A DNA stretch of 64,000 bases. Origin: Nocardioides cavernae (lineage in GTDB: Bacteria; Actinomycetota; Actinomycetes; Propionibacteriales; Nocardioidaceae). The position numbers and the translations under genes are program-made. This document shows, piece by piece, positions 52,610 through 61,832 of this stretch (its first letter is position 1; the number at the start of each line of letters is the position of its first letter). The DNA lies in the NCBI RefSeq assembly GCF_013410035.1, contig NZ_JACCBW010000001.1, forward strand, positions 372,001 through 436,000, in the 5' to 3' direction. The notes below the pieces were generated by a model, which was not told the origin of the DNA, did no database searches, and was given only the letters and a program-made list of their open reading frames with translations.

Positions 52610-53664
52610 GCCAGCCACTCCTTGAGGATCCGCTCGCAACGCTCGACGTGCTCGGTGGGCACGTGCTCGTCCTGCTTGTGGGCGAACATCGGGTCGCCGG
52701 GGCCGAAGTTCACCGCCGGGACGCCGAGCCTGGTGAACTGCGCGACGTCGGTCCAGCCGAACTTGGGGTTGACCTCGCCCCCGACGGCCTCGACGAACGC
52801 CTGCGCCGCCGGACGGTCGAGGCCGGGCATCGCACCGGCGGCCATGTCGGTCACGGTGACGTCGAAGCCGTCGAAATAGTCGCGGACGTAGGCCTCGGCG
52901 TCTGCCTCGCTGCGGTCGGGGGCGAAGCGGAAGTTGACCTCCACGACGCACTCGTCGGGGATCACGTTGCCGGCCACCCCGCCCCGGATGCCCGTGGCGT
53001 TGAGCCCCTCGTGGTAGGCCAGGCCGTCGATCTCGGGCTCGCGGGCGACGTAGTCGTTGAGCCGCGCGAGCACCGGCGCGGCGAGGTGGATGGCGTTGAC
53101 GCCCTTCCAGCTGCGCGCGCTGTGCGAACGCTCACCGGTCGTACGCACGTCGACGCGCATCGTGCCCTGGCAGCCCGCCTCGACCGACGCGTTGCTCGGC
53201 TCCATCAGGATCGCGAAGTCGGCCTCGAGCAGCCCGGGGTCGCTCTCGGTGAGCTTGCGCAGGCCGTTGTGGACCGAGTCGACCTCCTCGGCCTCGTAGA
53301 AGACGAAGGTGAGGTCGCGGTTGGGGCTCGTGACGTCGGCGGCCAGCTTGAGCATGACCGCGTCGCCGCCCTTCATGTCGCAGCTGCCGAGCCCGTGCAG
53401 GACGCCGTCCTCGAGCCGGGCGGGCAGGTTGTCGTTGAGCGGCACGGTGTCGAGGTGGCCCGCGATCACCACCCGCTCGGTGCGGCCGAGGTCGGTGCGG
53501 GCGACGACCGTGTGGCCGCGCCGGGTGACCTCGAGGTGCGGGAGCGCGACCAGGGCCGCCTCCACCGCGTCCGCGATCTCCTGCTCGTGGTGGCTGACGG
53601 AGAAGATGTCGACGAGCTGCCGGGTGAGCGAGACGACGTCGGCCGAGAGGTCGAGGGTTGCCAT
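52606..53664 (-). CDS. dapE: Succinyl-diaminopimelate desuccinylase
   Basis: 352 residues, M20 peptidase fold. Metal site VIAGHLDTVPLN (His, Asp), HGLGSCDMKGGDAVMLKLA, VFYEAEEVDS and the C-terminal His. Makes L,L-diaminopimelate for lysine and cell wall. Four-base overlap with the LOG gene, so translation is coupled. Confidence 0.93.
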   Translation of the reverse strand: MATLDLSADVVSLTRQLVDIFSVSHHEQEIADAVEAALVALPHLEVTRRGHTVVARTDLGRTERVVIAGHLDTVPLNDNLPARLEDGVLHGLGSCDMKGGDAVMLKLAADVTSPNRDLTFVFYEAEEVDSVHNGLRKLTESDPGLLEADFAILMEPSNASVEAGCQGTMRVDVRTTGERSHSARSWKGVNAIHLAAPVLARLNDYVAREPEIDGLAYHEGLNATGIRGGVAGNVIPDECVVEVNFRFAPDRSEADAEAYVRDYFDGFDVTVTDMAAGAMPGLDRPAAQAFVEAVGGEVNPKFGWTDVAQFTRLGVPAVNFGPGDPMFAHKQDEHVPTEHVERCERILKEWLA

Positions 53665-53688
53665 GGGCCCGATTCAACCAGCCGCGCG

Positions 53689-54870
53689 TCAGCGCCCGAG
53701 CCGACGCCCGGTGGCCCGGGTCGTGCGCAGCGCTCCGAGCAGGTCGCGGTCGAGCGAGCCGTAGCCGGTACGCGTCCACGCACCGAGGTCGAGGCGGTAG
53801 TAGTGGACGGTGCGATCACCCTGGATGAGGTCGAGGACGTCGTCGGGCTCGCGTCCTGCCCGGACGTCGGCGGCACACGCGTCGCAGGCGGGTACGTCGA
53901 CCTCCCTCTCGTCGTCGCGCCACGTGACCCGTGTCGTCGGGCCGTCGTGCAGCGGGTTGAACCAGCAGCGGACCGGCGGCTCCCACGCCGACGGCTTGCG
54001 CTGCTCGGCGCGTCGCCGTGCGTCGTCGCCGCGCCGGGCGAGGACCAGGGCGCCGACGACGTCGGCGGGGGCGGGTTCTTGGGACAGGATCGACCGCGCG
54101 GCGGCGTAGTGGTCGAGCGCCTGCTGCCACGCGGCGAGGGCGTGGGCGGTGCCGGACGGCTCGCCGCGCCCGATCGCCTCGCCCAGGGCGAGCACCTCCG
54201 CGTCGGCCTGCTGCCGCAGGCGGCGGTCCTCGGCGCTGCGGATCGTGTGCAGGACGGTGCTGGGCAGCGTGAACCCCCGCGGGCGGGCCCGGCGCCGCCG
54301 CCGGAGCACGACGACACCGGCGACGAGGGCGGCCAGCACGGCCACGATGCCCGCGCCGCCGAGCACCTCGGAGGCCTGCACCCCGTCGTCGGCGGTCCAG
54401 GAGTACTTCTCGTCGTCGGGGATCTCGTCCCACAGGGTCTGGGCGTTGCCGTCCTCCACCAGCTCGGCGATCCGGACCACCTGGTCCGCCACGTCGGTGC
54501 CCACCTCGTGCGCGGCGACCCTGTCCGCGTAGAGCGTCCCGGGCTGGTCACCGTAGGCGTCGACGGTGACCTGGGGCGAGGCGTACCGCTCCCACCCGAC
54601 GTAGGTGGCGTCGCCGCCGCGACTGTCGTGGATCCAGGCGCTGAGGCTGCCGAAGCTGCCCTGGAAACGGTCGTCACCGTTGGACACCTCGACGAGCACG
54701 ACGTTGAGGTCGGCGCGGTCCGTCGCCGCGACGGCCGCCTCGATGCGTGCCTCGTCGTCGGCGCTGATGTCGTGGCTGCGGGCGAACACGGGGTCGATCC
54801 ACACGCCGTCGCCGTCGAGCTCCTGCTCGATCTCGGCGATCGTGTCGTCGCTGATCTGCTCGCTGCTCAT
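53689..54870 (-). CDS. Membrane protein A with C-terminal Cys/His zinc-type module
   Basis: 393 residues from the ATG at 54870 (TGATG overlap). An N-terminal extracytoplasmic-type region (about 1-165; VWIDPVFARSHDISADDEAR, ADLNVVLVEVSNGDDRFQGS) resembles a TPM-like domain in strand order only. One helix (about 169-189) is followed by a basic segment RRRRRARPRG, then an alpha-helical part and a Cys/His module: C302-x5-H308, C329-x2-C332 (RCWFNPLHD; PACDACAADV), ending in WTRTGYGSLDRDLL. The protein from 55589-56896 has the same module with identical spacing. No signal peptide. Family not recognised. Confidence 0.72.
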   Translation of the reverse strand: MSSEQISDDTIAEIEQELDGDGVWIDPVFARSHDISADDEARIEAAVAATDRADLNVVLVEVSNGDDRFQGSFGSLSAWIHDSRGGDATYVGWERYASPQVTVDAYGDQPGTLYADRVAAHEVGTDVADQVVRIAELVEDGNAQTLWDEIPDDEKYSWTADDGVQASEVLGGAGIVAVLAALVAGVVVLRRRRRARPRGFTLPSTVLHTIRSAEDRRLRQQADAEVLALGEAIGRGEPSGTAHALAAWQQALDHYAAARSILSQEPAPADVVGALVLARRGDDARRRAEQRKPSAWEPPVRCWFNPLHDGPTTRVTWRDDEREVDVPACDACAADVRAGREPDDVLDLIQGDRTVHYYRLDLGAWTRTGYGSLDRDLLGALRTTRATGRRLGR

Positions 54871-55592
54871 CAGGAGACCTTCCGTCGTCGCGACCCGACG
54901 TACCACCGCAGGAGGGCGAACAGCGGCAGCACGATGAACGTACCGAACAGGCCGGCAGCGGCGATGCCGCCGCCCACCCCGCCCCAGTAGTCGGAGTCGT
55001 TCGGCTCGGCCGGCGCCGTCGGGAGCGCCTCGGCCTCCCACGCCGCCATCTCGGCAGCGACGCGGATCAGGGCCGGACCGGGCTGGCCGTCGGTGCGGGT
55101 CTCGACGTAGTGCGTCTCGAGCCCGACGGCCACGGACTCCCGGTTCCCGTTGTCCCACAGCACGACGTAGTGGCCCTCCTCGCCGACACCGGTGCTCCAC
55201 TGGGCCGCCGCGCCGCTGGTGGTGTAGCCGTCGTCGGTGGTGTCGGGATAGGTGAGGTAGGCGATGCGAGCCGGCACCGGTGACTCCGCGAGGATCGCCT
55301 CGGCACGGCGTACGTCGTCCTCGGGCAGGCGGTCGGCGAGCAGGGGGTCGATCGCGACGAGGGAGTCCTGCGCGAGCAGGGACCGGACGGCGTCGCCCGG
55401 CGCCGGCACCTCGTCGGTGCGGCCGAAGACCTCGGCGCGCCGTTCGACGTCCCGGGCCTCGCGCTCCTCCTGCCAGTCCTGCGTCGTCGTGGCGAGCAGC
55501 ACGCCGACGACCGCGCCGACGGCCACGCCGGCCGCCCACCCGGCGACCCGGCGGATCCGGATGGGGCGCTGCGCCCGTGAGCGCCGCGTCAT
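54870..55592 (-). CDS. Membrane protein B of the three-gene operon
   Basis: 240 residues from the ATG at 55592 (ATGA overlap with the upstream gene). An N-terminal basic leader with helix (about 15-36, VAGWAAGVAVGAVVGVLLAT), then an extracytoplasmic region (about 37-200) and a C-terminal helix (about 205-230, GGGIAAAGLFGTFIVLPLFA) with a basic tail. It lacks the Cys/His module of its neighbours. The order (loop, two helices) suggests it is a structural partner of A and C. Confidence 0.68.
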   Translation of the reverse strand: MTRRSRAQRPIRIRRVAGWAAGVAVGAVVGVLLATTTQDWQEEREARDVERRAEVFGRTDEVPAPGDAVRSLLAQDSLVAIDPLLADRLPEDDVRRAEAILAESPVPARIAYLTYPDTTDDGYTTSGAAAQWSTGVGEEGHYVVLWDNGNRESVAVGLETHYVETRTDGQPGPALIRVAAEMAAWEAEALPTAPAEPNDSDYWGGVGGGIAAAGLFGTFIVLPLFALLRWYVGSRRRKVS

Positions 55593-56896
55593 CGCCGGGC
55601 CTCGCGGTCGGCCAGCACGTCGCGGGCCAGGAAGTCGGTGATCGCACCGAACCCCGTGCGCGCCCAGACGTCGTCGCGCTCCCAGTAGGGCTGCGCGCCG
55701 CGGCGGGCGGGCAGGCGGAGGTGCTCGGGGGTCCCGTCGTGCACCACCGCGCTCGCGCACGCGGCGCAGCACGGCACCTCCACCTCGCCCTCTCCGAGCC
55801 GCCACCTCGCGACGCTGCCGGCCTCGGGGTGGCGCGGGTCGAAGAAGCAGGTGCGCAGGGCAGCACCCTTGCCACGGGTGCCCCGGGCCAGGTCGCGCGA
55901 CCCGGTCCGGGCGAGCACCTGCGCGCCGATGAGGTCGGCGACGTCGGACGAGTCCAGCAGCGGCTCGACGGCGTCGCGCGCGGCGAGCGCCCGGCCGGCC
56001 GTGTCGCGGTCGCGCACCTCCTCCCAGTCCGTCGCCGATAGTGCTCGGCCGAGGGCTTCGACCTGGGCCCGGGCGATGCGCCGCTCGGCGTCGGCGGACG
56101 GGACCGCGGGGACCTGCTGCGAGGGCTTCCGATCGCGGCCCGGGCCGCCGGTCCCTCGCCCGCCCGGCCGCTTCCCGGGTCGGTCGTCGAGCACAGGACG
56201 GCGACGGGGCCACCCGCTCAGCGTCTGGCCGAGCAGGAGCGCGACCACCAGGCCGGCGAGGCTGCCGACGAGGGCCGAGAGGCCGGCCGAGGCGGTGCGC
56301 ACCTCGACGAACTCGTCGATGCCCGGCCGCCACCCGGCGACCGCGTCGAGACGCACGGCGCGCTCCGCGAGCCGCTCGGCATCCTCCCCGGCCAGCGTCG
56401 CCGGGTAGTCGTCGCTCGCCTCCTGCCGCCCGACCTCCACGATCTCCTCGGCGGTCAGGACGGTCGCCTCCGCGAGCACCGTGGGGGGCGGGTAGACGTA
56501 GCCCTCGGTGCCCTGGGGACCTGCGAGGGCGGCGATCGCCTCCTCGAGGGCGTCCTTGTTGGCATAGGCCGCGAGGCTGAGACGCGACGGGTCCGCGTCG
56601 AGCCCGAAGGACCACACCCGCTGGGCGCCGTCGGTCATGTCGATGACGTAGAGCCCGTCACCGAGCCGACGGTTGAGCAGGCCGGCGAGGGCGTCGCCCG
56701 CGGCGGTGGAGTCGTCCGGCAGCCCGTCCGGCGTCTCCACGAGCGCGACGTAGACCGGGAACGGCGTCTCGCGCACCAGTGCGGCGATGCGGTCGTGCGC
56801 GTCCTGCGCCTCGCCCGAGCCCACCACGCGGTCGACGACCACGCCGTCCTCGCGCAGCGCATCGGCGAGCGCGTCGATGTCGCTGGGTGCGTCCAT
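55589..56896 (-). CDS. Membrane protein C with C-terminal Cys/His zinc-type module
   Basis: 435 residues. N-terminal region about 1-195 with VYVALVETPDGLPDDSTAAG and DGLYVIDMTDGAQRVWSFGL, like the N-part of protein A in layout. One helix (about 203-223) and a basic Gly/Pro-rich linker follow. The C-terminal module is C350-x5-H356, C377-x2-C380 (RTCFFDPRHP; PCCAACASAV), then ARTGFGAITDFLARDVL. The spacing C-x5-H-x20-C-x2-C equals that of protein A. First gene of the operon. Not recognised. Confidence 0.72.
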   Translation of the reverse strand: MDAPSDIDALADALREDGVVVDRVVGSGEAQDAHDRIAALVRETPFPVYVALVETPDGLPDDSTAAGDALAGLLNRRLGDGLYVIDMTDGAQRVWSFGLDADPSRLSLAAYANKDALEEAIAALAGPQGTEGYVYPPPTVLAEATVLTAEEIVEVGRQEASDDYPATLAGEDAERLAERAVRLDAVAGWRPGIDEFVEVRTASAGLSALVGSLAGLVVALLLGQTLSGWPRRRPVLDDRPGKRPGGRGTGGPGRDRKPSQQVPAVPSADAERRIARAQVEALGRALSATDWEEVRDRDTAGRALAARDAVEPLLDSSDVADLIGAQVLARTGSRDLARGTRGKGAALRTCFFDPRHPEAGSVARWRLGEGEVEVPCCAACASAVVHDGTPEHLRLPARRGAQPYWERDDVWARTGFGAITDFLARDVLADREARR

Positions 56897-56942
56897 GTGC
56901 CCCTCCCCCTGTGGTGCTCGTCCCGCCCCGCATCTACCCCCG

Positions 56943-59900
56943 TCAGGCGCGGCTCACACGCACCCCGACCTCGCCGGCGTCGTCGTAGACGACGGAGGTG
57001 GCCAGCGTCTCCTCGGCGATGAGGGCCTCGTGGGTGCGCGCCGCCGAGAGCGTCGCCTCGGGGCCGGCGATGGTGAGGTCGATCCGGTCGCTGACCTGGA
57101 GGCCGGCGTCCTTGCGGGCCTGCTGGACGGCCCGGACGAGGTCGCGGGCGGTGCCCTCGGCCTCGAGCTCGGGCGTCACCGCGGTGTCGAGGACGACGAA
57201 GCCCCCGCGCGGGAGCATGCCGATCGCGGTGTCGTCGTCCGCGGTGCCCGCCACCGTCTCGAGGGCGTACTCCCCCTCGACGAGCGCGAGACCGCCTGCG
57301 GTCACCGTGCCGTCCTCCGCGACCGACCAGTCACCGGACTTCGAGCCCTTGATGGCCAGCTGGACGTCCTTGCCGAGCCGGGGGCCGGCGGCGCGGGCGT
57401 TGACGGTGAGGCGCTGCGAGACGCCGTACGACTCCGCCTCGGGCGCGTCGCTCGCCAGCAGCGTCACCGACTTGAGGTTGAGCTCGTCCGCGACCAGCGA
57501 GTCGAAGCCGGTGAGGTCGGCGTCGCTGACGACGGTGAGCCCGGAGAGCGGCAGCCGGTTGCGGAGGTTGGCGGCCTTGCGCAGCGCCGACCCGGCCGAG
57601 CAGACGTCGCGCACGGTGTCCATCGAGGCGACCAGCGCGTCGTCGGCCGGCAGTGCCTCGGCGGCGGGCCAGTCGGTGAGGTGCACCGACCGCTCGCCGG
57701 TGAGGCCGCGCCAGACCTCCTCGGTCGTCAGCGGCATAAGCGGCGCGGTGACGCGGCAGACGACCTCGAGCACGGTGTAGAGGGTGTCGAAGGCGTCGGC
57801 GTCCTCGTCCCAGAAGCGGTCCCGCGACCGGCGGATGTACCAGTTGGTCAGCACGTCGAGGAAGCTGCGGGTGGAGTCGCAGGCCGCGGCCACCTCGTAG
57901 TTGTCGAGCTGGTCGGTCATCGCCGCGACGTGGTCGCGCAGCTTGGCCAGGATGTAGCGGTCCATCGGGTGCGCGCTGTCGGTGCGCCACCGCGCGTCGT
58001 GACCGGCCCCGCCGGCGGCCGCGTTGGCGTACAGGCTGAAGAAGGACCAGCTGTTCCACAGCGGGATGAGCACCTGGCGCACGGAGTCGCGGATGCCCTG
58101 CTCGGTGACGACGAGGTTGCCGCCGCGCAGGATCGGGCTCGACATGAGGAACCAGCGCATCGCGTCGGCGCCGTCGCGGTCGAAGACCTCGCGGACGTCG
58201 GGGTAGTTGCGCAGGCTCTTCGACATCTTCTGACCGTCGTTGCCCAGGACGATGCCGTGGCTCAGGCACGTCGAGAACGACGGGCGGTCGAAGATCGCGC
58301 CGGCCAGGACGTGCATCGTGTAGAACCAGCCGCGGGTCTGGCCGATGTACTCGACGATGAAGTCGCCGGGGAAGTGGTGGTCGAACCAGTCCTTGTTCTC
58401 GAACGGGTAGTGCACCTGGGCGAACGACATCGAGCCCGAGTCGAACCACACGTCGAGGACGTCGGTGACGCGACGCATCGTCGACCTGCCGGTCGGGTCG
58501 TCGGGGTTGGGCCGGGTCAGCTCGTCGACGAAGGGTCGGTGCAGGTCGGGGTTGCCGTCCTTGTCACGCGGCAGCCGTCCGAAGTCGCGCTCGATCTCCT
58601 CGAACGAGCCGTAGACGTCGACGCGGGGGTACTGCTCGTCGTTGGACTTCCACACCGGCACCGGGCTGCCCCAGAAGCGGTTGCGGGTGATCGACCAGTC
58701 GCGGGCGTTCTCCAGCCACTTGCCGAACTGGCCGTCCTTGATGTGCTCGGGGACCCAGCGGATCTCCTGGTTGAGCGCCAGCAGGCGCTCCTTGACCCGG
58801 GTCACCTCGACGAACCAGGACGACACGCCCTTGTAGATCAGGGGCTGCCGGCAGCGCCAGCAGTGGGGGTAGGAGTGGTCGTAGGTCTCGCGGCGGACCA
58901 GGACGGTGCCCGGGGTGACCGAGCCGGTCTCGCCGGCGCCCTTCGTGGCGGCCTTGAGGTGGTCGATGACGTGCAGGTTGGCGTCGAAGACCTGCATGCC
59001 CTCGTAGTCGGTGACCGGGAAGGTGAAGCGCCCGTCCTTGCCCACCGGCATGACGGCCTCGATGCCCTCGCGGTCGGTGACGACCTTGTCGTCCTCACCG
59101 AAGGCGCCGGCGGTGTGCACCAGGCCGGTGCCGTCCGTGGTCGTGACGAACTCGGCCGGCACGAGGCGGAAGGCCCGCTCGTGGCCGGCGTAGTAGGAGA
59201 ACGGAGGGGCGTACTCCAGTCCGAGGAGGTCGCTGCCCTTCCCGCGCCACGTCACCTCCGGCTCGTCGCCCAGCTCGCGGGCGTACGACGCCAGGCGTGC
59301 CTCGGCGAGGAGGTAGCGCTCGGGGCTGCCGGTCGGGCCGTCGGAGCTGACCACGACGTAGTCGATGTCCTCGCCGACCATGACCGCGAGGTTGGACGGC
59401 AGGGTCCAGGGCGTCGTCGTCCAGACCAGGACCTTGACACCCCGGAACGGGCCCTCGGTGGTGACGTCGTACCCCACGGTGACCGCGGGGTCCTGCCGCA
59501 CCTGGTAGACGTCGTCGTCCATGCGCAGCTCGTGGTTGGACAGCGGCGTCTCGTCCTGCCAGCAGTAGGGCAGCACGCGGAAGCCCTCGTACACCAGGCC
59601 CTTGTCGTGCAGCTGCTTGAAGGCCCAGATGACCGACTCCATGAACTCGGGGTTCATCGTGCGGTAGTCGTTGTCGAAGTCGACCCAGCGCGCCTGCCGG
59701 GTGACGTAGTCGCGCCACTCGCCGGTGTACTTCAGGACCGACTGGCGGCAGGCCTCGTTGAACTTCTCGATGCCGAGCTCGACGATCTCGTCGGTGGTCT
59801 TGATGCCGTTGAGGCGCATCGCCTCGAGCTCGGCCGGGAGGCCGTGGGTGTCCCAGCCGAAGCGGCGCTCGACCTTGTGCCCGCGCATGGTCTGGTAGCG

Positions 59901-60146
59901 CGGGATGAGGTCCTTGACGTAGCCGGTGAGCAGGTGGCCGTAGTGCGGCAGGCCGTTGGCGAACGGCGGGCCGTCGTAGAAGACGAACTCGTTCTCGCCG
60001 TCCGCGCCGGCGTCGCGCTGCTCGACGCTCGCCCGGAAGGTGTCGTCGGAGGCCCAGTAGGCGAGCACCGCCTCCTCGATCTCCGGGAAGCGAGGGCTGC
60101 TGGCGACGGTGGTGGCGTCGGTGTGCGAGACCTTCGGGTAGGCCAT
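56943..60146 (-). CDS. ileS: Isoleucyl-tRNA synthetase, long type
   Basis: 1067 residues from the ATG at 60146 ([20 protein letters not shown]). The class I motifs are GLPHYGH (64-70) in place of HIGH and KMSKS (about 640-644). The length and the [21 protein letters not shown]-terminus fit the eukaryotic-like IleS2 type, which often tolerates mupirocin better than the short type. An editing domain (about 190-390) is present. Controlled by the T-box leader just upstream. Confidence 0.95.
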   Translation of the reverse strand: MAYPKVSHTDATTVASSPRFPEIEEAVLAYWASDDTFRASVEQRDAGADGENEFVFYDGPPFANGLPHYGHLLTGYVKDLIPRYQTMRGHKVERRFGWDTHGLPAELEAMRLNGIKTTDEIVELGIEKFNEACRQSVLKYTGEWRDYVTRQARWVDFDNDYRTMNPEFMESVIWAFKQLHDKGLVYEGFRVLPYCWQDETPLSNHELRMDDDVYQVRQDPAVTVGYDVTTEGPFRGVKVLVWTTTPWTLPSNLAVMVGEDIDYVVVSSDGPTGSPERYLLAEARLASYARELGDEPEVTWRGKGSDLLGLEYAPPFSYYAGHERAFRLVPAEFVTTTDGTGLVHTAGAFGEDDKVVTDREGIEAVMPVGKDGRFTFPVTDYEGMQVFDANLHVIDHLKAATKGAGETGSVTPGTVLVRRETYDHSYPHCWRCRQPLIYKGVSSWFVEVTRVKERLLALNQEIRWVPEHIKDGQFGKWLENARDWSITRNRFWGSPVPVWKSNDEQYPRVDVYGSFEEIERDFGRLPRDKDGNPDLHRPFVDELTRPNPDDPTGRSTMRRVTDVLDVWFDSGSMSFAQVHYPFENKDWFDHHFPGDFIVEYIGQTRGWFYTMHVLAGAIFDRPSFSTCLSHGIVLGNDGQKMSKSLRNYPDVREVFDRDGADAMRWFLMSSPILRGGNLVVTEQGIRDSVRQVLIPLWNSWSFFSLYANAAAGGAGHDARWRTDSAHPMDRYILAKLRDHVAAMTDQLDNYEVAAACDSTRSFLDVLTNWYIRRSRDRFWDEDADAFDTLYTVLEVVCRVTAPLMPLTTEEVWRGLTGERSVHLTDWPAAEALPADDALVASMDTVRDVCSAGSALRKAANLRNRLPLSGLTVVSDADLTGFDSLVADELNLKSVTLLASDAPEAESYGVSQRLTVNARAAGPRLGKDVQLAIKGSKSGDWSVAEDGTVTAGGLALVEGEYALETVAGTADDDTAIGMLPRGGFVVLDTAVTPELEAEGTARDLVRAVQQARKDAGLQVSDRIDLTIAGPEATLSAARTHEALIAEETLATSVVYDDAGEVGVRVSRA

Positions 60147-60360
60147 CTGGGGTGCTCCTCGCGGTGCGTCGTTCGTGTCGGTCTGCTGACACGAGGACGA
60201 CGTCTGCCGCGGTACCACCTCGCTTGGGGTCCGGGGACCCCCCCTTCGTTGCGGCTGTGTCGGGCCTACCCGTCGGGTTCTAGTGGGGCCGCGGCCGGAT
60301 CGCCGCACCTGTTCTTCCCGAGGCTCGCCGCTGATGACGGCTCCAACGCCTGCGGCGATC
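60147..60360 (-). promoter_or_regulatory. T-box riboswitch for isoleucine, ultrashort stem I type
   Basis: On the minus strand, the T-box sequence AGGTGGTACCGCG lies at 60208-60220. The closing helix of stem I is GATCGCCGCA/TGCGGCGATC (60298-60307 with 60351-60360), so stem I spans only about 63 bases. The specifier codon is ATC (60333-60335), which fits tRNA-Ile. The leader reads into the ileS ribosome-binding site (GCGAGGAGC, about 10 bases before the ATG), so it probably acts on translation, as in other actinobacterial ileS leaders. Uncharged tRNA-Ile would expose the site. Confidence 0.88.
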
Positions 60361-60396
60361 GTACGGCGCGGGTGCGGGGGCCCGCCAATCGGTCGT

Positions 60397-60420
60397 CGGG
60401 CGGGTGGATCCGCCCGCCCG
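60397..60420. repeat. GC-rich palindrome upstream of the T-box
   Basis: CGGGCGGG-TGGATC-CGCCCGCCCG is nearly palindromic. It lies between the T-box and the repeat element at 60425-60520. It could be part of the ileS promoter region or a terminator for the gene at 60593. Confidence 0.4.
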
Positions 60421-60424
60421 CTGC

Positions 60425-60520
60425 GGTAGTCCAGTGAGTAGTGGCTGACTCCTCGGGGTAGTCCAGTGAGTAGTGGCTGCCCACAGGGCTGGAGGACCAC
60501 CACACCTCACTGGACTACCC
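60425..60520. repeat. Inverted repeat family GGGGTAGTCCAGTGAG, two direct copies and one inverted
   Basis: Direct copies at 60425-60447 and 60455-60479, inverted copy at 60496-60520 (CCTCACTGGACTACCCC). The second and third form a long hairpin. It begins 73 bases past the stop of the gene at 60593 (minus strand). The same family occurs at 61695-61761. Confidence 0.85.
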
Positions 60521-60592
60521 CGCCGCAGCCGCGACGGGACGGGCGGGCCCACCGGGCGGGCCCGACCGGGCGGGGACGTCAGGCGTACGCGG

Positions 60593-61627
60593 TCAGGCCA
60601 CGTCGCGGTAGCGGAGGAAGCGCCGGCGTTGGCGGGCGTCCAGCGCTCGGCGACGGGAGACCGTGTGGGTCGGGGTCCACCAGCGCGGCGGTTCCAGCGT
60701 CCACTGCCGGACACCTGTCCGTGCCGACGCCCGCGTCGCGGCCTCACACAGCCGGCGGGCGAACGCGTCGATGTCGCGCCAGTCGGTCGCGAACATGGCG
60801 ACCGGCTCCAGCCCGAGGGCCCTGAACTCGGCATCCTGGACGTTGTCCTTCGACGCGCCGACGAGGCTGAGGTGGCTGTCGCCGTGGTACAGCCCGACCA
60901 GGCCGCTGACGGGGTCGACAAGGTCCGGCGTGCCGACGTGCTGACCCTCGAGCGTGAACACCGGGCGGTTGGTGAGCGGACGCGGCAGCCCGGCCCGCCT
61001 CGTCCACACGCCGCGCATGCGCGTCTCGCGCGGCGACCACGAGTTCTCGTCGGCCTCCCCGAGGGCGTCGCGCGCTTGCTGGATGCCGGTGACCGGTCCG
61101 AGCCCGGCGACGTGGGCCGAGACCTCCTCGAGCGACACCAGGTCGGAATAGCACGCCATGTCGATGGCCTCGACCGCAGCGGTGAGCCCCTCGGCGTACC
61201 TCATCTCGAACGTCACCGAACGCACGGCCCGCGTGAGGGGCACCCCGTCGACCACGACGATCTCGTCCGGGTGCAGGAACTCCTGGCTCACGCTGAAACC
61301 CGGCTGCGCCCACAGGTGCCGGCGCGCGACGAGGGGTACGTCGCGGAGGGTCGAGCCGTCGACCGTGCCGTCGAACCACCGCGCCCGTTGCCAGTCCAGC
61401 GCCGCCCAGCCCGTGACCGCCTCGTCGGCGGCGAGGACCGCGCTGGCCTCGAGGGTGCGCTGGTGGGACGAGACCGGCACGTGGGCGGGTACGACCAACC
61501 CGCGACTGGACGTACGCCACCGGGGGCCGCGCGCCTGCCCCCGCGTGGGACCGTCGACGCCCGCGCGGTCGACCCTGACCGGTGCCACGAGCTCCGGTCT
61601 GGTCGGGTGGGCGGGAGGGACGTACAC
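60593..61627 (-). CDS. Protein of unknown function, bracketed by palindromic repeats
   Basis: 344 residues from a GTG at 61627 (VYVPPAHPTRPELVAPVRVD). The upstream frame is open but includes repeat DNA. A compact N-terminal region (about 60-140; VLAADEAVTGWAALDWQRAR) leads to a C-terminal Asp/His/Tyr-rich part (DLVDPVSGLVGLYHGDSHLS, LEPVAMFATDWRDIDAFARR). The sequence GLYHGDSH could be part of a nuclease-like fold similar to type IV restriction or AbiEi-related proteins, but no catalytic set was confirmed. The repeat pairs at 60425-60520 and 61695-61761 lie 73 bases downstream and 68 bases upstream. Confidence 0.6.
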   Translation of the reverse strand: MYVPPAHPTRPELVAPVRVDRAGVDGPTRGQARGPRWRTSSRGLVVPAHVPVSSHQRTLEASAVLAADEAVTGWAALDWQRARWFDGTVDGSTLRDVPLVARRHLWAQPGFSVSQEFLHPDEIVVVDGVPLTRAVRSVTFEMRYAEGLTAAVEAIDMACYSDLVSLEEVSAHVAGLGPVTGIQQARDALGEADENSWSPRETRMRGVWTRRAGLPRPLTNRPVFTLEGQHVGTPDLVDPVSGLVGLYHGDSHLSLVGASKDNVQDAEFRALGLEPVAMFATDWRDIDAFARRLCEAATRASARTGVRQWTLEPPRWWTPTHTVSRRRALDARQRRRFLRYRDVA

Positions 61628-61694
61628 GCGGTGAGCGTTCCCGCTGCAGACGACCCCTATCGGTCGTCCACAGGGCAATGTCGGCGGATCCGTC

Positions 61695-61761
61695 GGGGTA
61701 GTCCAGTGAGAAGTGGCTGCCGGGACGACCGTCAGCCAGCCACTTCCCACTGGACTACCCC
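61695..61761. repeat. Inverted repeat family GGGGTAGTCCAGTGAG, one pair
   Basis: Arms 61695-61719 and 61737-61761 (25 bases each, near-perfect; GAAGTGGCTG/CAGCCACTTC) enclose 17 bases. It begins 72 bases past the stop of the gene at 61833 (minus strand). The same element flanks the other end of the unknown gene. Confidence 0.85.
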
Positions 61762-61832
61762 AGATGGGCGCGGGCAGTGGCGCCGGCAGGGGCGGGCGGA
61801 GGGACTGGCGGAGGGGCGGGCGGACCTGGCCG

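Noticed and set aside
56787..60437. A plus-strand open frame of about 1216 codons across ileS
   Set aside because: Mirror of the ileS frame. Composition is Gly/Arg/Val/Asp-rich and no motif is present.
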